64,000 bases of DNA from Antrodiella citrinella (Eukaryota > Basidiomycota > Agaricomycetes > Polyporales > Steccherinaceae), in NCBI GenBank assembly GCA_004802725.1, contig SGPM01000131.1:1-64000 (forward strand). The letters are read 5' to 3'. Made by a program: the position numbers and the translations under genes. Below, one piece after another: positions 34,442 to 46,887 of this stretch (positions are counted from its first letter, which is position 1; each line of letters starts with the position of its first letter). The notes beneath the pieces were generated by a model. It had not been told where the DNA came from, searched no databases, and saw only the letters and a program-made list of their open reading frames with translations.

Positions 34442-37407
34442 CTAGGGCTTGGGAGAGTGCAGATCCATTTCTCCCAAATCTTTGGCAGCAATGCCAGAAC
34501 GTCTGTTCGGTTCGTACAATTTCCGTAGTTTCTCCATCACATCCTTCGATGCGAGGTCCAGCTCCTGATGGACCACAGACGACGCTCCCTGGAACAGAGG
34601 GCGTAAAATTCGAATGAGGGTACCGGAAGGGTCGACGATCCGCCCTCTAGGGTCTCCAACTGCGTAGCAGAGAGCCAGGAACAAAGAGGGACTAGGTCCT
34701 CGACGCTCTGGCCTCTCCGGAGGCAAAGCAGGTGAGATTCACTTTCAAAATGTCGAGCATTGTGTAAAGGCTCTCGAAAAGACCAGGGAGGTCTGCAGGT
34801 GGAATAATGGAGTCGCGATACAGGTCGAGGGCGAGTCGACATGCGCTGTAGGCCTCGGGAGCTGACTCCGATCCAAGAGAGTTCGTCGCGAATGCGATTA
34901 CATCCCGTATAAATGCCAAAAGATGAGTGATCAGAAGTCGTGAACGTCGCCCACTTTGATTTGAATCTGAACGTACCCGCAACGTCAACTGACACAAGCA
35001 TCCGAGGTGCGACATTGTTATACAGTATAACAAATGCCTGGGCCTTGATATCGTCTGCTCTGTGATGGAGGTATGGCGCGAGACCGCTAAAGATGCGTTG
35101 AAACACCAACGCAGCATCTTCGTGGCCTTGCATAAACGGGAACGCGAGGCATAGCTGCTTGAGCAACTGTAGAATCTTCCGTACAGCTTCTTCGTCTAGA
35201 GGCGACCTAAGGAGAAGTCGGCCACCATATGAACAAGCGTGCAAATTCCAGGTTCCACCGAACTGTAGATTTTCCAGCCCGGTTTTCCTCCCACAGAAGC
35301 ATGAGCCCTGTTGGTCACTATGTCGATTAGACTATCGGCTGCTTTGACACAGTCAGTGTCTCTCAAGCACGTCCGCACCACTCCTTCCAAAAATCCGTCA
35401 TCCATAAGAGATGCATTGGCAACTGCAAGGATGCTGTGGTCAAAGTCTGCGGCTCTTGTGCGCAGTATGTCCTTCTCGCGGTCCCTCCAGGTAGAAGGCG
35501 GTCGGCTCAAGACCATGTTGAGTCTCCATTCTCGCCATTCCCGTTTTTTTTGGATTGAACATATCCGGGTCAACGTACATCGTTGAAGGGGACGACTCGA
35601 TCGAAGTGAACCGATACACAAGCAACATCGAGCCTCGGATGATCCACTGGGTCAATCGACAGATGGCCAGAGATTGTGGCGACTTGTAGGGGCAGTCTTT
35701 GCGGAAGGAAGGAGCGATGGTAGTGAAGAGGACGAAGAGAAGTGACAAGGAGATGATATTTGAGACGACGCTGCCAACAACCCGGTCCAACTGAACCAGA
35801 AGTTCTACCAACCCAACGAAGAACAATACGAGGGAGATTTGCACAAGGACGGGTAGGAGAGCGATCACTTCTGGCACGCGCCATTGTTTGAGGCCTTGTG
35901 ATCGGAAATGTCGAGCGCGCGCGCTCTCAAGAGGAGAGTTGGCAGTGCTGCTCATGTATCCATGCAGCCATTGTTTGATCAGGATGCCAAAAAAGGCAGC
36001 AGTCAAACTGAATACCAGACTTGAAAACCAGAGCACATTCATACGGATTGCGTACGCGGGGGTAGCAAATTCGGGTATAGGGGGCAAGGGTTCACCAGCG
36101 GACTGAGCGAGGAGTTGCCGGAGAAGTACGTGGGTGGTATCTTGCGAGTCGTGTTGCAGTAACTTGTAAAACTCGATCAGGAAGGAGGTGGTAGTGCCGG
36201 AGAGCAAGGTAGTCTGTGATCGTACATCAGTACCGGCATTAGTGTGAAAAACGAAAACATACCAGGATAAGAAGCGTGTCAACATCTTCCGCCCAAGCTC
36301 TGGCGGCAAGACGGTCATGCTTTTGAAGTCTTTTATCGCATTCCGCCCACGCCACAGTCACATCATTTACGCTGTAACCTCTTGCATCCGAAGACGAGTC
36401 CTCTCCGCTCTGCTGTGTGCAATTCTTATATCAGTGATGTAGGATGACATAAAATCAGAGAACATGCCTCAGGATGAGTAGAGACAAGAGAGGGACGGCT
36501 AGAGTTATAGTAAGAGACGCGTGTTCCCCGTCGACTAGGTATCTGTGCACGGCCGTGTGATCAAAGGAAGACAACCTGAAATGCGCGGTCTACTCACTGG
36601 CGAGCGGGGTGATGGTTTTGAGCCTGACTGTAGAGCATCCAGTCGTTCCTGCCTGTATTTGTTCTCCAATTGTGCAAGCCCATCTCGTGAGTTTGATGAA
36701 TTTAGTTGCTGAGGTGGAAGATTCGCGTATGTGACCCTGGCGGGCGAACGCTCTGAGTTCAATGGCAACGCTTGGTCGCTCGTGTTGAGATGACGAAGTA
36801 GGATTGAAGGACTAGCAGGTGCGCTGCCTAAAACTTGATGTCCGCGACGAGCAGGCGAGGCGCGGTAAGACTCATAGCTTGGAATCCACGATAGCGGTGA
36901 CTGAGAGGCGTCGCAACGTGAGGACCACGTTGAAACAGCTGCTAGAACATCATTTCTGCTCACCTGTATATTTTGTTCATCGTCGAATAGAGTCCTAAAT
37001 GAGTTGGGGGATGAAGTGAACGGAGAAAGCTGGGAAATGTGGCGATTGAAACCATCGGTATCCTCGATGGCATCCTCGTGAACTGCTTGAATTGGCACCA
37101 AATGTGCACCGCGCTGACGTCCTCTGCTCTGCGGACGACGTTGTATCCGACTCGCATCCAGAGCGTCTTGGTTCATGGACCGCCATTCCAAAGCGGAGCC
37201 ATCAAAGTGGTGTGAAGTCGTAGGGGAAGAGGGCTGATCCTGTGAAGGTCAGATCACATTGCCACAAGACACAATATGATAAAGACTCGCCTGTATGACG
37301 ATATTAGTAGCAGGCGAGTTGTGCAACTCGAAGTCCGCCGAGCTTGAGTCTGGTTCATCGCTGAGGACTGTGGCATCGGTAGTGAACAAAAGAGGAGAAT
37401 TGGGCAT
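34442..37407 (-). CDS. DUF6535 multi-pass membrane protein with long disordered N-terminus
   Basis: Resolved exons: 37407-37291, 37239-36598, 36542-36468, 36412-36263, 36213-35579, then one from 35523. Two or three further joins between about 35240 and 34700 are unresolved before the stop at 34442. The first 275 residues are Ser/Pro-rich and look disordered. Then comes the DUF6535 region: AWAEDVDTLLIL, FLIEFYKLLQ, and hydrophobic segments including NVLWFSSLVFSLTAAFFGILI, ALLPVLVQISLVLFFVGLVE and NIISLSLLFVLFTTI, with KQWLHGY and FRSQGLKQW between them. A soluble helical C-terminal part follows. DUF6535 proteins are numerous in agaricomycetes and have no known function. The introns at 37290-37240 and 36467-36413 need GC donors to keep the frame. 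Confidence 0.75.
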
Positions 37408-38384
37408 AATGATTATATCGCGCTGTATGGCAGACTCTGCACAGATGAGGGGATGCGTGAAAGAGGTGCGAGACTCATATCCGCCTCTTTGTATGACAAT
37501 CTGTGGGTGATGTGAAAGTTTCTAGAGCGCCACAATGCACCGTACCGATTCTCGGGGATGGAAGCACCCAATAGATTGTGACATGCTCTCTTCGGAATCA
37601 TTGGAGAAAGGCGATACCATCGAGCTATGCAATACTCTGGGTGTATTATGGCATTGTGATCGCTGGTACTCGTGAGCCATGTCTTGAATGGGCGAAAAGA
37701 TGGCTGCGCCGTCCAAGCCGTCCGAAGATGATCACTATAACACGAAGTCAAGACACAAAGCTAACGGTAGATGGTCAAAGATAAAACAATCACTTTGTTA
37801 TCATTGATTCATCGCCACTCATGGCCCCTCTGTACAAATACCGAGTACCTGTGTTCACAGTGCTATATCGGTGTTGCGACTAAGGCAGTTCTTGACGAGA
37901 ATCATACTCTAACAGCAGAGCAGAAGATGCATTCATCTTCTGTGACGACTCTTCAGTTATGTCGACCACAAGATCCATGATAGTGGTACTTGTGAGAGCC
38001 GTCGAGCGACTGACCGCCGCCACCATAGCGGCCACATATTGCATTCGGTCTCCTAGCGTGTCTGTGAGTTTCCAGATATCTCATTCAGTTCTTACGAACA
38101 TACGCACATGTGAAAATAATTCTTGAACGAAGATTCAAGTCTTAGTGAATAGTTTTCAGACAGTCATGGGTGGATCAAAATTAAACGACCACTGGCAGTC
38201 GCTTGCCAGGGGAGGGCCGCCCTGAACCGCTCCTGAACCAGGCGTCTGTCTATTATGGGCGCCTATCTAACCGACCGGCACAATTTCACATGAATCGGTT
38301 CAGAGATGCAAAACACAGGCCGACAATATCTACTGTAAGTATATAACCTTCATCTATCCGTGACCTCTTGTCCTCGAACGTAAC
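37408..38384. other. Divergent intergenic region
   Basis: Nearly 1 kb between the DUF6535 gene (minus) and the carnitine acetyltransferase gene (plus). A TATA-like tatataac lies near 38340, about 45 bases before the ATG at 38385. A 112-codon minus frame at 37413-37751 shows no features. Confidence 0.5.
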
Positions 38385-40560
38385 ATGTACAGAATACCCC
38401 CTCGAATCCTGTCGCCGTTACTTCGTCGTGCAATGTCTAACACCGCAAGACCCGCAGCCTGGAAGGATGCAGCCCCTGCGCCTCTCGCCCATACCACTTT
38501 TTCCAAGCAGGACGCGCTACCTCGTTTGCCCGTTCCAGAGCTTTCAGATACCTTGAACAGGTTAAAGGACTCTTTGAAGCCGATTTCCCGGAGCGAGGTG
38601 GAGTATGCAGAGGTGGTCAGGAAGATCGACGACTTTGCGCGGACGGCAGGGCCAAGGTTGCAGAAGAAGTTACAGGAACGACGCGATACGACGAGACATT
38701 GGTTGGAGGAGTGGTGGGACGACCTCGGGTATCTCCAATATCGTGATTCAGTGCGTCCCCCGCCATCTGTGTTTACCCTTGACTGACTTTCATCAGGTTG
38801 TCGTGAACGTCTCTTACTATTGTGAGTTCAGCCTATTAACAGTCTCCCAATATTTACGTACACCTCTCCTGTGTAGATGGATTTGACGACCACCCCGCTC
38901 ATTTGCCTCAAGATTCTATATCTCGGGCGGCTGCTTTGATCCGCGCAGCTGGTCAGTACCGCGAAGACCTGCGGAAGGGTGAACTTCCCTTCGAAGCTAC
39001 CCGGGCCGGTCCCATGTGCATGGACACCTACCGGTGGATGTTCGACTGCTGTCGTATCCCTGGACTGGAGGGCACCGACTGGAGCGTCACACACGCCCAA
39101 CGTAACCCAAGTCATGTTCTGGTTCTCCGGAAAGGCCGATTCTGGAGAGTCGACGCTTGGCAGAATGGCAGGCTGCTGAGTGTGGTGGACTTGGAGAAGC
39201 AGCTGCAACTTGTCTGCGAGAATACAGATCATGACTACCCCGGCGTAGGCGTTTTGACCGCTTCCAATCGGGATGTTTGGGCAAAGGTATGTATATCCTC
39301 AAGGCCTAATGCGCGTACTAACGCCTGTATACCAGGACTATGCTGCCCTTGCTTCAGACCCTCACAATGCCGATATCCTGAGCTCCATCCAGTCAGCTGC
39401 GTTCGTCGTCTGCTTGGACACGGAGCAGCCCGCCAACATCCTTGAACACAGTCGTTACTTATGGCACGGAGCCGTGACGCGGTCAGTATCCAAGACGCGA
39501 CTCGGACTGCACAACCGCTGGGTTGACAAGCCGGTACAGTTCATCGTATTCGACAACGGCAAAGCGGGGATCATGGGTGAGCACTCCGTGATGGACGGAA
39601 CACCCACGGTCAACTTGTGCGACGTCGTCTTGGACAGGATCGCCGATCCTAAATGGGACCAAGGCGAATCCTCGGGCAGTCTCAAGGCTCCGGAGCCTTT
39701 GGACTTCAACGTATCCAAGGGAACGACTCAAGCAATAGAGGCGGCTGAGAAGGCTGCGATCAAGCTCGTAGAAGACCAGGCAATGGGCATCTTTCGAACG
39801 AAGTACGGGAAAGCGGCCATCAAGAACTTCGGGGTCTCTCCAGATTCGTGGGCGCAGATGATCGTCCAGTTGGCCTACGCACGGCTGCTGAATGCAAGAG
39901 GTGAACAGAGGGAGGGCGGTACGTACGAGGCGGCGTCGACGAGGAAGTTCTTCAAGGGTCGCACGGAGGCGATCCGCGTCGTCACGACAGAGTCCGACGC
40001 ATGGGTGAAGGTCATGGACGACGTGAACGCATCCGTTCAGGACAAGAAGCGGTTATTCGACCTCGCTACGAAGAAGCACGTCTCGTTGGCCAAGACGGCT
40101 GGTGATGGGCAGGGCATTGACAGACACCTCCTCGGTACGTAGATGCTCACTGGCCCCACTCGGTTCTGTAAGCTGATGTGGTGCATGTAGGTCTGAGCTT
40201 GCTAGTCGGCGAAAGCGAGACTATGCTGGAGCTGTACTCGGATTCAGTGTTCAAACGCGCGAAGAACTGGGTGCTGAGCACGTCCGCTGTGTTTTCTAAA
40301 CACTTTGGGCCGTACGGATGGGGAGAGGTCGTATCAAATGGGTTCGGAGTCGCTTACATGACCGGGTTTGACAGTATGTTGCTGTCGAGTTATCATTCCC
40401 GGCGTACGTACTCACGTTTTCGGGTTTAGATTATCTGCAGTACACCATCACCTCTCGAACGGAGATGCCGAACGAGGAGTTCTGTCGCGAGATCCAGCGG
40501 GCATCTGAAGAGCTCTTCGACTTGCATACTGCCACAAACTCACCTTCTGCGAAACTGTGA
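38385..40560 (+). CDS. cat2: Carnitine O-acetyltransferase
   Basis: Six exons: 38385-38750, 38797-38821, 38877-39286, 39336-40134, 40191-40373, 40430-40560; 637 residues. Transfers acetyl groups between CoA and carnitine for shuttling between peroxisome, cytosol and mitochondrion. Diagnostic features: LPRLPVPELSDTL near the start, FDNGKAGIMGEHSVMDGTP with the catalytic His, RTEAIRVVTT and SNGFGVAYMTGFDNYLQYTITSR near the end. From the first ATG the N-terminus is Arg-rich and amphipathic (MYRIPPRILSPLLRRAM), like a mitochondrial presequence. From the second in-frame ATG at 38433 it is not. The C-terminus is AKL, an accepted peroxisomal PTS1. This fits the dual targeting known for yeast Cat2. 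Confidence 0.95.
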
Positions 40561-41023
40561 TCACAGTGTAGAACAACACCCCTAGGATGTAGATCATATG
40601 TAGTCTGACATACACTTTTATTTGGGACGTGAAAGTTTGAACGTTCACAACGATGTCATTGATTTGCAAGCCCACTCTCCAAGGCCCTCCATCAATTGAT
40701 TGAACGGGTGATTTACATGGCATATGTAAGCGTATTTACATAGGATGACAGTACTCTACAGTACTTAGGAATCAGGATGCTTGTCTTCGTCCTCGCAATC
40801 GTCGGGATTTAATGCTTGCGCTGTCGACGATGAATGAGTCAGTTGCACGATGAAATTGCGTCGACGGTAGCCCGGGACGAAAGTTACAGCCAAAGGAGCA
40901 TACGGGCGCTTAAGGCGCTGTCTGTCGCCCACAGTCGCAGATCCTTCTTCCTTCTCAACCACCGCTCCCCGACGCTCGTCCTCGCTGTCCCCGCCGTCGT
41001 CGAGCACACACACACCGACGACG
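40561..41023. other. Int​ergenic stretch
   Basis: About 460 bases holding the 3' end of the carnitine acetyltransferase gene and the promoter of the Rho GEF gene. The large minus-strand frames here are shadows of the GEF's proline-rich N-terminus. Confidence 0.5.
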
Positions 41024-44000
41024 ATGGAGAGGCCCATGGGTCCTCGCCAGCCCGACAAACGCAACACGGCGTACGAATCCATCTTTGGCAGACCCAGCGC
41101 CTCCCATCACATCCCCGGCCAACCATTCGCACAACCGCACCCTCCGCATACACAACATCCCTTCCAGGGAAATGGCCAGCCCGCACAACAGCAATACGGC
41201 GCACAGCTTGACCGGAGGACCTCCTACGCATCCGTGCGCGCACATTCAACAACCAACACTCACTATACGCCCCCCTTGCCGCCCGCACCCGGTCCTGGTC
41301 CATACCGACAACAACCTTATCCGACACATAGTCCCTCCCCGAAAACCTACTCACCACCGGGTCAGCATGGGGCAGGGTATGCAGCCTCGCTGGCTCCCCC
41401 TTCTATCACGAGCAGAGCTCGCTCGATCAGCCATACCCCTGGTACGATACGGTCTGCACCTGCTCCAGAAGAACCTCCAGATCCAGCACTCGAGGCCTTG
41501 CAGCGTTCCGGCCTGACCGAAGCACAGGCCTACCAGGCTCAGTTCTACTCGAGTCAGCCGAACGGAAAAGCCTCTTCACGAAGCCATGCGCTTCAGCAGC
41601 AGAATAATAACCACGAGCGGAGATCGCTCCCGGTCCAAGGCGAACTGCCTCGTCTTGGGGTTAATATTGACGCCAATGGAGGTCGATTGGATATTGATTT
41701 CTTGGAGAGTAGCGAAGCTGGTTATGAGGAAACAGATGATGGGTCTACAGAGTTACCGTGGGGTCCGCAGGCTCGTTCAAAACCTAACAGCGTCAGGTCA
41801 CGCCTTTCCGCTGCATCAGGTTTCAGTCCTATCTACGAACAGCACGCCGTCACTTCACTTTCATCTTCAGCAAGCTCGTCCCGCTATCCTCTACAGCTAG
41901 ACACTAGTGCGGCCTCGTCGCAAACAGTAGGAGCACCCAGTGGATCACCCTCCTCGTCCGTCATGGTCGACTTAAGTTCTGGTCCGTCTTCAAGTTCGTC
42001 CGGACGACGCTCTTCAGAATCTTCAAAGACACTTCCCGGTCCTGTCTTCCGTCGAGACCGTACAGTCCAAGATCGTTCGCGCTCCATGTCTGCTGCTATC
42101 GCAGGCCCCCCTTATCGTCCGGCTGGAGAACGAGGTAGACCACCCGTCCCTTCGTTACCTGGACGTGAATCGCCTGCGTCTACAAGACAACCAGCTCCTC
42201 GCCGTGGACCCGTTGTGTACCCTGCCTTACTTTCTCGCGTTGCACAGGCTTTCAAGGATCGGATACCACTAGCTGATCGCGTCAAGGATGGTCTCACGTA
42301 TAAAGATGCGTTCGATGGGCGGGAGGCCGTGGACAAAATTGCATACATCATCAAGACGACCGACCGCAACCTTGCACTCTTATACGGGCGCGCGCTTGAT
42401 GCGCAGAAGTTTTTCCATGCTGTCACTTACGACCATCGACTTCGCGACGGTGCGAGCGACCTGTATCAATTCCGCACGAAGCTTCCCAGCCCCTTCGTCA
42501 GCGGCGAGCTCGAAGCTGGAGAGGGCGAACACATTGTCAAAACCTCTGCGCGTCCGCTCATCAGTGATGGCCGTCAAGGAGAAGCGTCTATCCTCGTCAA
42601 GGACAGTCCCACACCCTCTGCAGAGTCCTCGGAACAAGACAAAACACTGGGTGGGAAAGACGGGTCTAGACCCACGTCGCCGTCTCCACCAGACTCTGTC
42701 ACCTCACCTGTCACCAGACCGCGAAGAGGTTCTATTGTGTCAGACGATGTGCCGCTACCATCTGGTGTCTTCACACTGCTCACCGACTGTTACTCGCCTA
42801 CATGTTCAAGAGATCAGCTATGCTACTCCATTGCGTGTCCAAGGCGCTTGGAGCAACAGGCCAGATTGAACATGAAGCCTCAGCCTGGTTTGAAGAAGGA
42901 GATCAGCAGGGAGAGTTTGGGTGACCTCGTTGTACGTCTAGTCACTTCTTTTATCTTTTCATGTAATTTTACCTCGTTGCGCGTGTAGGAACCTGGTACT
43001 CTTTGGATTCATTCAGTCCCGCAAGAGATTGTGAACAGCGTATCCGATGCGGAGAAGAGGCGGCAAGAAGCCATCAACGAAGTGATTTACACTGAGAGAG
43101 ACTTCGTTCGTGATATGGAGTATCTACGCGACGTATGTTCTTCTTGATGCCGTCTCGTGACCTGTCTAACCCCGTCAAAACACAGCTCTGGGTTAAGCCT
43201 CTGGAAGAGTCCGACATCATCCCTGCCAACCGTCGCAAGGACTTCATCGAGCAAGTCTTTTGGAACGTGAACGACATTATTGCTGTGAACACTCGTCTGC
43301 GGGACGCCCTTAACAAACGACAGAAGTCATACGCTGTTGTTGAGCAGGTCGCTGACATTCTTCTGGATGCCTTCCCCCATTTTGCGCCTTTCGTCTCGTA
43401 CGGTGCTCATCAACTCTATGGAAAGTATGAGTTTGAGAAAGAGAAGAGCTCGAACCCCGCGTTTGCTGCCTTTGTTGAGGTATGATCTCTCATATTCGAC
43501 GATCTTCCTGGAATTCTTACAAGTCCTTCTTAGACAACCGAACGGCGGCCTGAGTCTCGTAAGCTGGAGTTGAACGGTTATCTCACGAAGCCTACCACAC
43601 GACTAGCAAGGTATCCTCTGTTACTAGAAGCCGTGCTTAAGCAGACGTCAGAAGACAACCCGGACAAGGTTGCGCTACCGAAAGCCGCTGAACTCGTGCG
43701 AACTTTCCTCAGAGCTGTCAATGAGGAGACTGGTAAGGCCGAGAACCGGTTCAACCTGTTACAACTTGACTCGCAGTTGATCTTCAGACCCGGAGAGCAA
43801 GTGGTCCGTGTACCTCTCTCGTTGTCGATCTTGTACTGTGGCTGACATCCTTGACACAGAACCTACGACTCAAAGAGGAAGGCCGCGAGCTTGTTTACAA
43901 GGGCCCCTTGAAGAAGCGCGGCAATGCTCAGGGAGACAGTGCTGAGCTTCAAGTCTTCCTGTTCGATCACGCGCTGCTCATGGTCAAGCAAAAGACCAAG

Positions 44001-45827
44001 CTTGAGCAGTACAAGGTGTACCGACCGGTCAGTCTTTGTACATGTTCTACGGGGCGTGGTTGAATTAACAAGGTGTTTGCAGCCGATTCCGCTCGAGCTC
44101 CTCGTGGTGTCTGCACCCGATGAGTTCCCAATCTCGAAGAGCGCCGTACGACAGAAGCAAACACTCACGAAGAACTCCCCACACGCGCCAGTTGTTCCCG
44201 TCAAAGATTCCAAAGGCGGCTTCTCTATCACCGTTCTGCACCTGGGCAAGAAGTATTACTCCATGACGCTGTGGGCCAACACGTATGTCAGCCAGCGGAA
44301 ATGGGTCGAAAGTATCTTGAAACAGCAAGAGATCATACGTGAACGAAGTCTAGTGTTCGAGACGAAAACCTTGAGTGAAGGGTTCTTCATAGGGTCTGTT
44401 AGGGTCAATTGCGCTGCTCCATTTGGTGCGTAGCCATAGCGCTTTGTGACGCTGCGCAGCTAAATATACTCTCCATAGGTCAAGGCAGGCGTGTTGTTTA
44501 TGGTACAGATGACGGGATATACCTTTCCAATCTGTGGGAACGAAATCGCGAACCTGTCAAGGTACTCGCCCTGCAAGATGTATCTCAAGTAGATGTCCTC
44601 GAAGATTATCAATTACTGATCGTCCTGTCAGGTGAGCTTCATAGGGTCTGTTATTGCTCCTTGGATATAGAATATACTACCCTTTCATTGTATAGAACGA
44701 CAAGTCATCACGTTCCCGCTCGACGCCTTAGACCCTATGGACCCTATGTCGGGTTTGAAGCGCGCGAAACGCATAGCCTCACATATATCCTTCTTCAAGG
44801 CAGGCGTCTGTCTTGGAAAAACTCTTGTTTGTGTGGTGAAAGCGAGCCCGCTTTCGAGTACCATCAAGACCCTGGAGCCTATCGACCAGAACATACGTGG
44901 CCGCGCAAAACCCACTTTCCGGAAGTTACTGCAAGGAGGCAACGATACCCTTCGCGTTTTCAAGGTCTGCTTCGAGCCTGTATTCTTCCTTTGTCGTGAT
45001 ATTGACGGTGACTGTCCAGGAATTCTATATTCCAGTACAGTCAAGTTCGATACACTTCCTGAAGACGAAGCTGTGTGTCGGATGTTCGAACGGATTTGAG
45101 ATTGTTGATTTGGAATCTTTGGATACGCAAGGACTTCTGGACCCTGCTGACGCCTCACTGGACTTTGTCCGTAAGCGCGAGAACCTCAAGCCTCTGGCGA
45201 TATATCGGATTGATAACGAGTTTCTACTGTGTTATGATGGTGAGTAGACCCTACCGGGATGTTATTGCTATGCCTGACAATCTGTCTCTGTCAGAATTTG
45301 CATTCTACGTGAACAAGACTGGTTGGCGATCACGGAAGCACTTCATGGTGTATTGGGAGGGGACACCTTCAGGCTTCGGTAAGCCCTGTCATTTGTTGTC
45401 AATATCATGCTGTGACTTATTGACTCGCATAGCCCTTCATTACCCCTACGTTCTCGCGTTTGAGCCTACGTTCGTGGAAATTCGACACGTTGGTACAGGA
45501 TCCATGTCCCAGATCATCCAGGGCAACAACCTTCGACTTCTTTTCGCGGACACACCTCCCTCTACGACCAACTCTGCAACCCAACAGTACTCCAGTTCCT
45601 ACCAGCCACCACCACAGTCTCACCCATCCGGATACAACTATGGTGCGATGTCGCCGTCGCAGTCACTCGATGGGCGACATTCTTTGCAGAACGGATATGG
45701 GGCACCGCCTACGCAGCCGTCTCCTTACATTTCGCGACCGCCACAGGGTCGCGACGAGATTCTGCTGGTCTCGGACGATCGCATTATGAGGCTGCAATTG
45801 ACTGCTCAGAGTGCGGCAGCACAGTAG
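41024..45827 (+). CDS. Rho1 guanine nucleotide exchange factor, Rom2-like
   Basis: Eleven exons: 41024-42931, 42989-43132, 43186-43479, 43534-43803 (end uncertain by 3-6 nt), 43860-44027, 44083-44425, 44479-44631, 44696-44964, 45020-45239, 45295-45378, 45433-45827; about 1415 residues. Order: Ser/Pro/Gln-rich N-terminus (about 1-400), DEP domain (about 410-490, LLSRVAQAFKDRIPLADRVK), the fungal motif LLTDCYSPTC..D.LCYS.ACPRRLEQQ, Dbl-homology domain (INEVIYTERDFVRDMEYL to KPTTRLARYPLLLE), PH domain (LVYKGPLKKRG), and a C-terminal citron-homology domain (RRVVYGTDDGIYLS to GRDEILLVSDDRI). Rom1/Rom2 proteins activate Rho1 at the plasma membrane for cell-wall integrity and polarity. Domain order and length fit well. 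Confidence 0.95.
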
Positions 45828-46887
45828 GTTTACTTTTCTGTTATTCTTTCCCGTTTGACGGGTGTTGCTCCGTTTGCTATGATATTTCGTTCTTCCCTCG
45901 CAGCACCCTCTGTTTTTCTATCCATCCGCTCATGGTTTGAGTTCTTTCTCTCCTTTTCTCTCCTTCTCTTTTCTGTTCTGACTGCATTCATATCTGACCA
46001 CGATTTCTCTTGTCTCGCTTCTCCGTTTCCTACTTCACTCTGTCGTCTGCTACGGTCAAGACCACCACCATCCTACACGGCATCTATATCCTAACCCCCC
46101 TGCATTTGTATCTGAAGAGCATTGTTCTGGTATACGTCGCTAAGCGTTACATAACATATTTCTTTATACGTTCTCCGTCTTCGTCTGAGGTCGTGCGAGT
46201 CGTTCAACGTTCGTTCAACGGATGCAATGTGATCGATCGGTCACTCCAATATGCTGCCGTTGACATTTACTTTCGCATTCCTTTTGTTCGGACTAGGTTC
46301 GAACGATGTACATTGGTCTGACTCTGATCAGTCCTTGCGACCAGTCGATATTTTGATCCTGGACATGGACGACATGTCAACCTCTACTGTTTCGTATCCC
46401 CACCTCGCCACGGTAATCGTGCACTGTCGTCGATATCCGGATTTCCGGACACGACTCTACAACGTGGCGGGTTTCCCGGGATATCCAGAAAAGACACATG
46501 GGGCTGTTTCCACACGTTCCGCAAAGGTAAAACAGGTGTTATGCCCTCGGATGTGGGGGCACAGCCCAAAAGGGAAACTAAATTTCTTTATTTGGAGCTC
46601 GATCGTCAGGCACACATGCGCGCTTAACACTGAAACCCACGCGGGAGTCTGCACGTGATTGCAGCCGCGCCGAAATTCGTATGCCGTGGCCAGCGGTGAG
46701 CAGAGCGTGTACAGTCACACCAAAGTTCCGCTCTTCGCGCTCAACGTCCTCCTCCTCCTGACACTTCTTGTCTTTTTGCGATACATCCACAACGTTCTCC
46801 CCATTTACCAGTCTATTTCTCTACGCCACAGCGTATCAACCACGTCACACCGAACAGCTCGGCCGACCCGGGCTAGAATTCCTGGCA
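45828..46887. other. Intergenic stretch
   Basis: About 1.06 kb. A ctttctctcc-like pyrimidine tract runs through about 45935-45985 just after the Rho GEF stop. The remainder should carry the promoter of the Ser-rich gene. No supported gene. Confidence 0.5.

Noticed and set aside
37413..37751. 112-codon minus-strand frame upstream of the DUF6535 gene
   Set aside because: No motifs; lies in the promoter region and overlaps the first exon in another frame.
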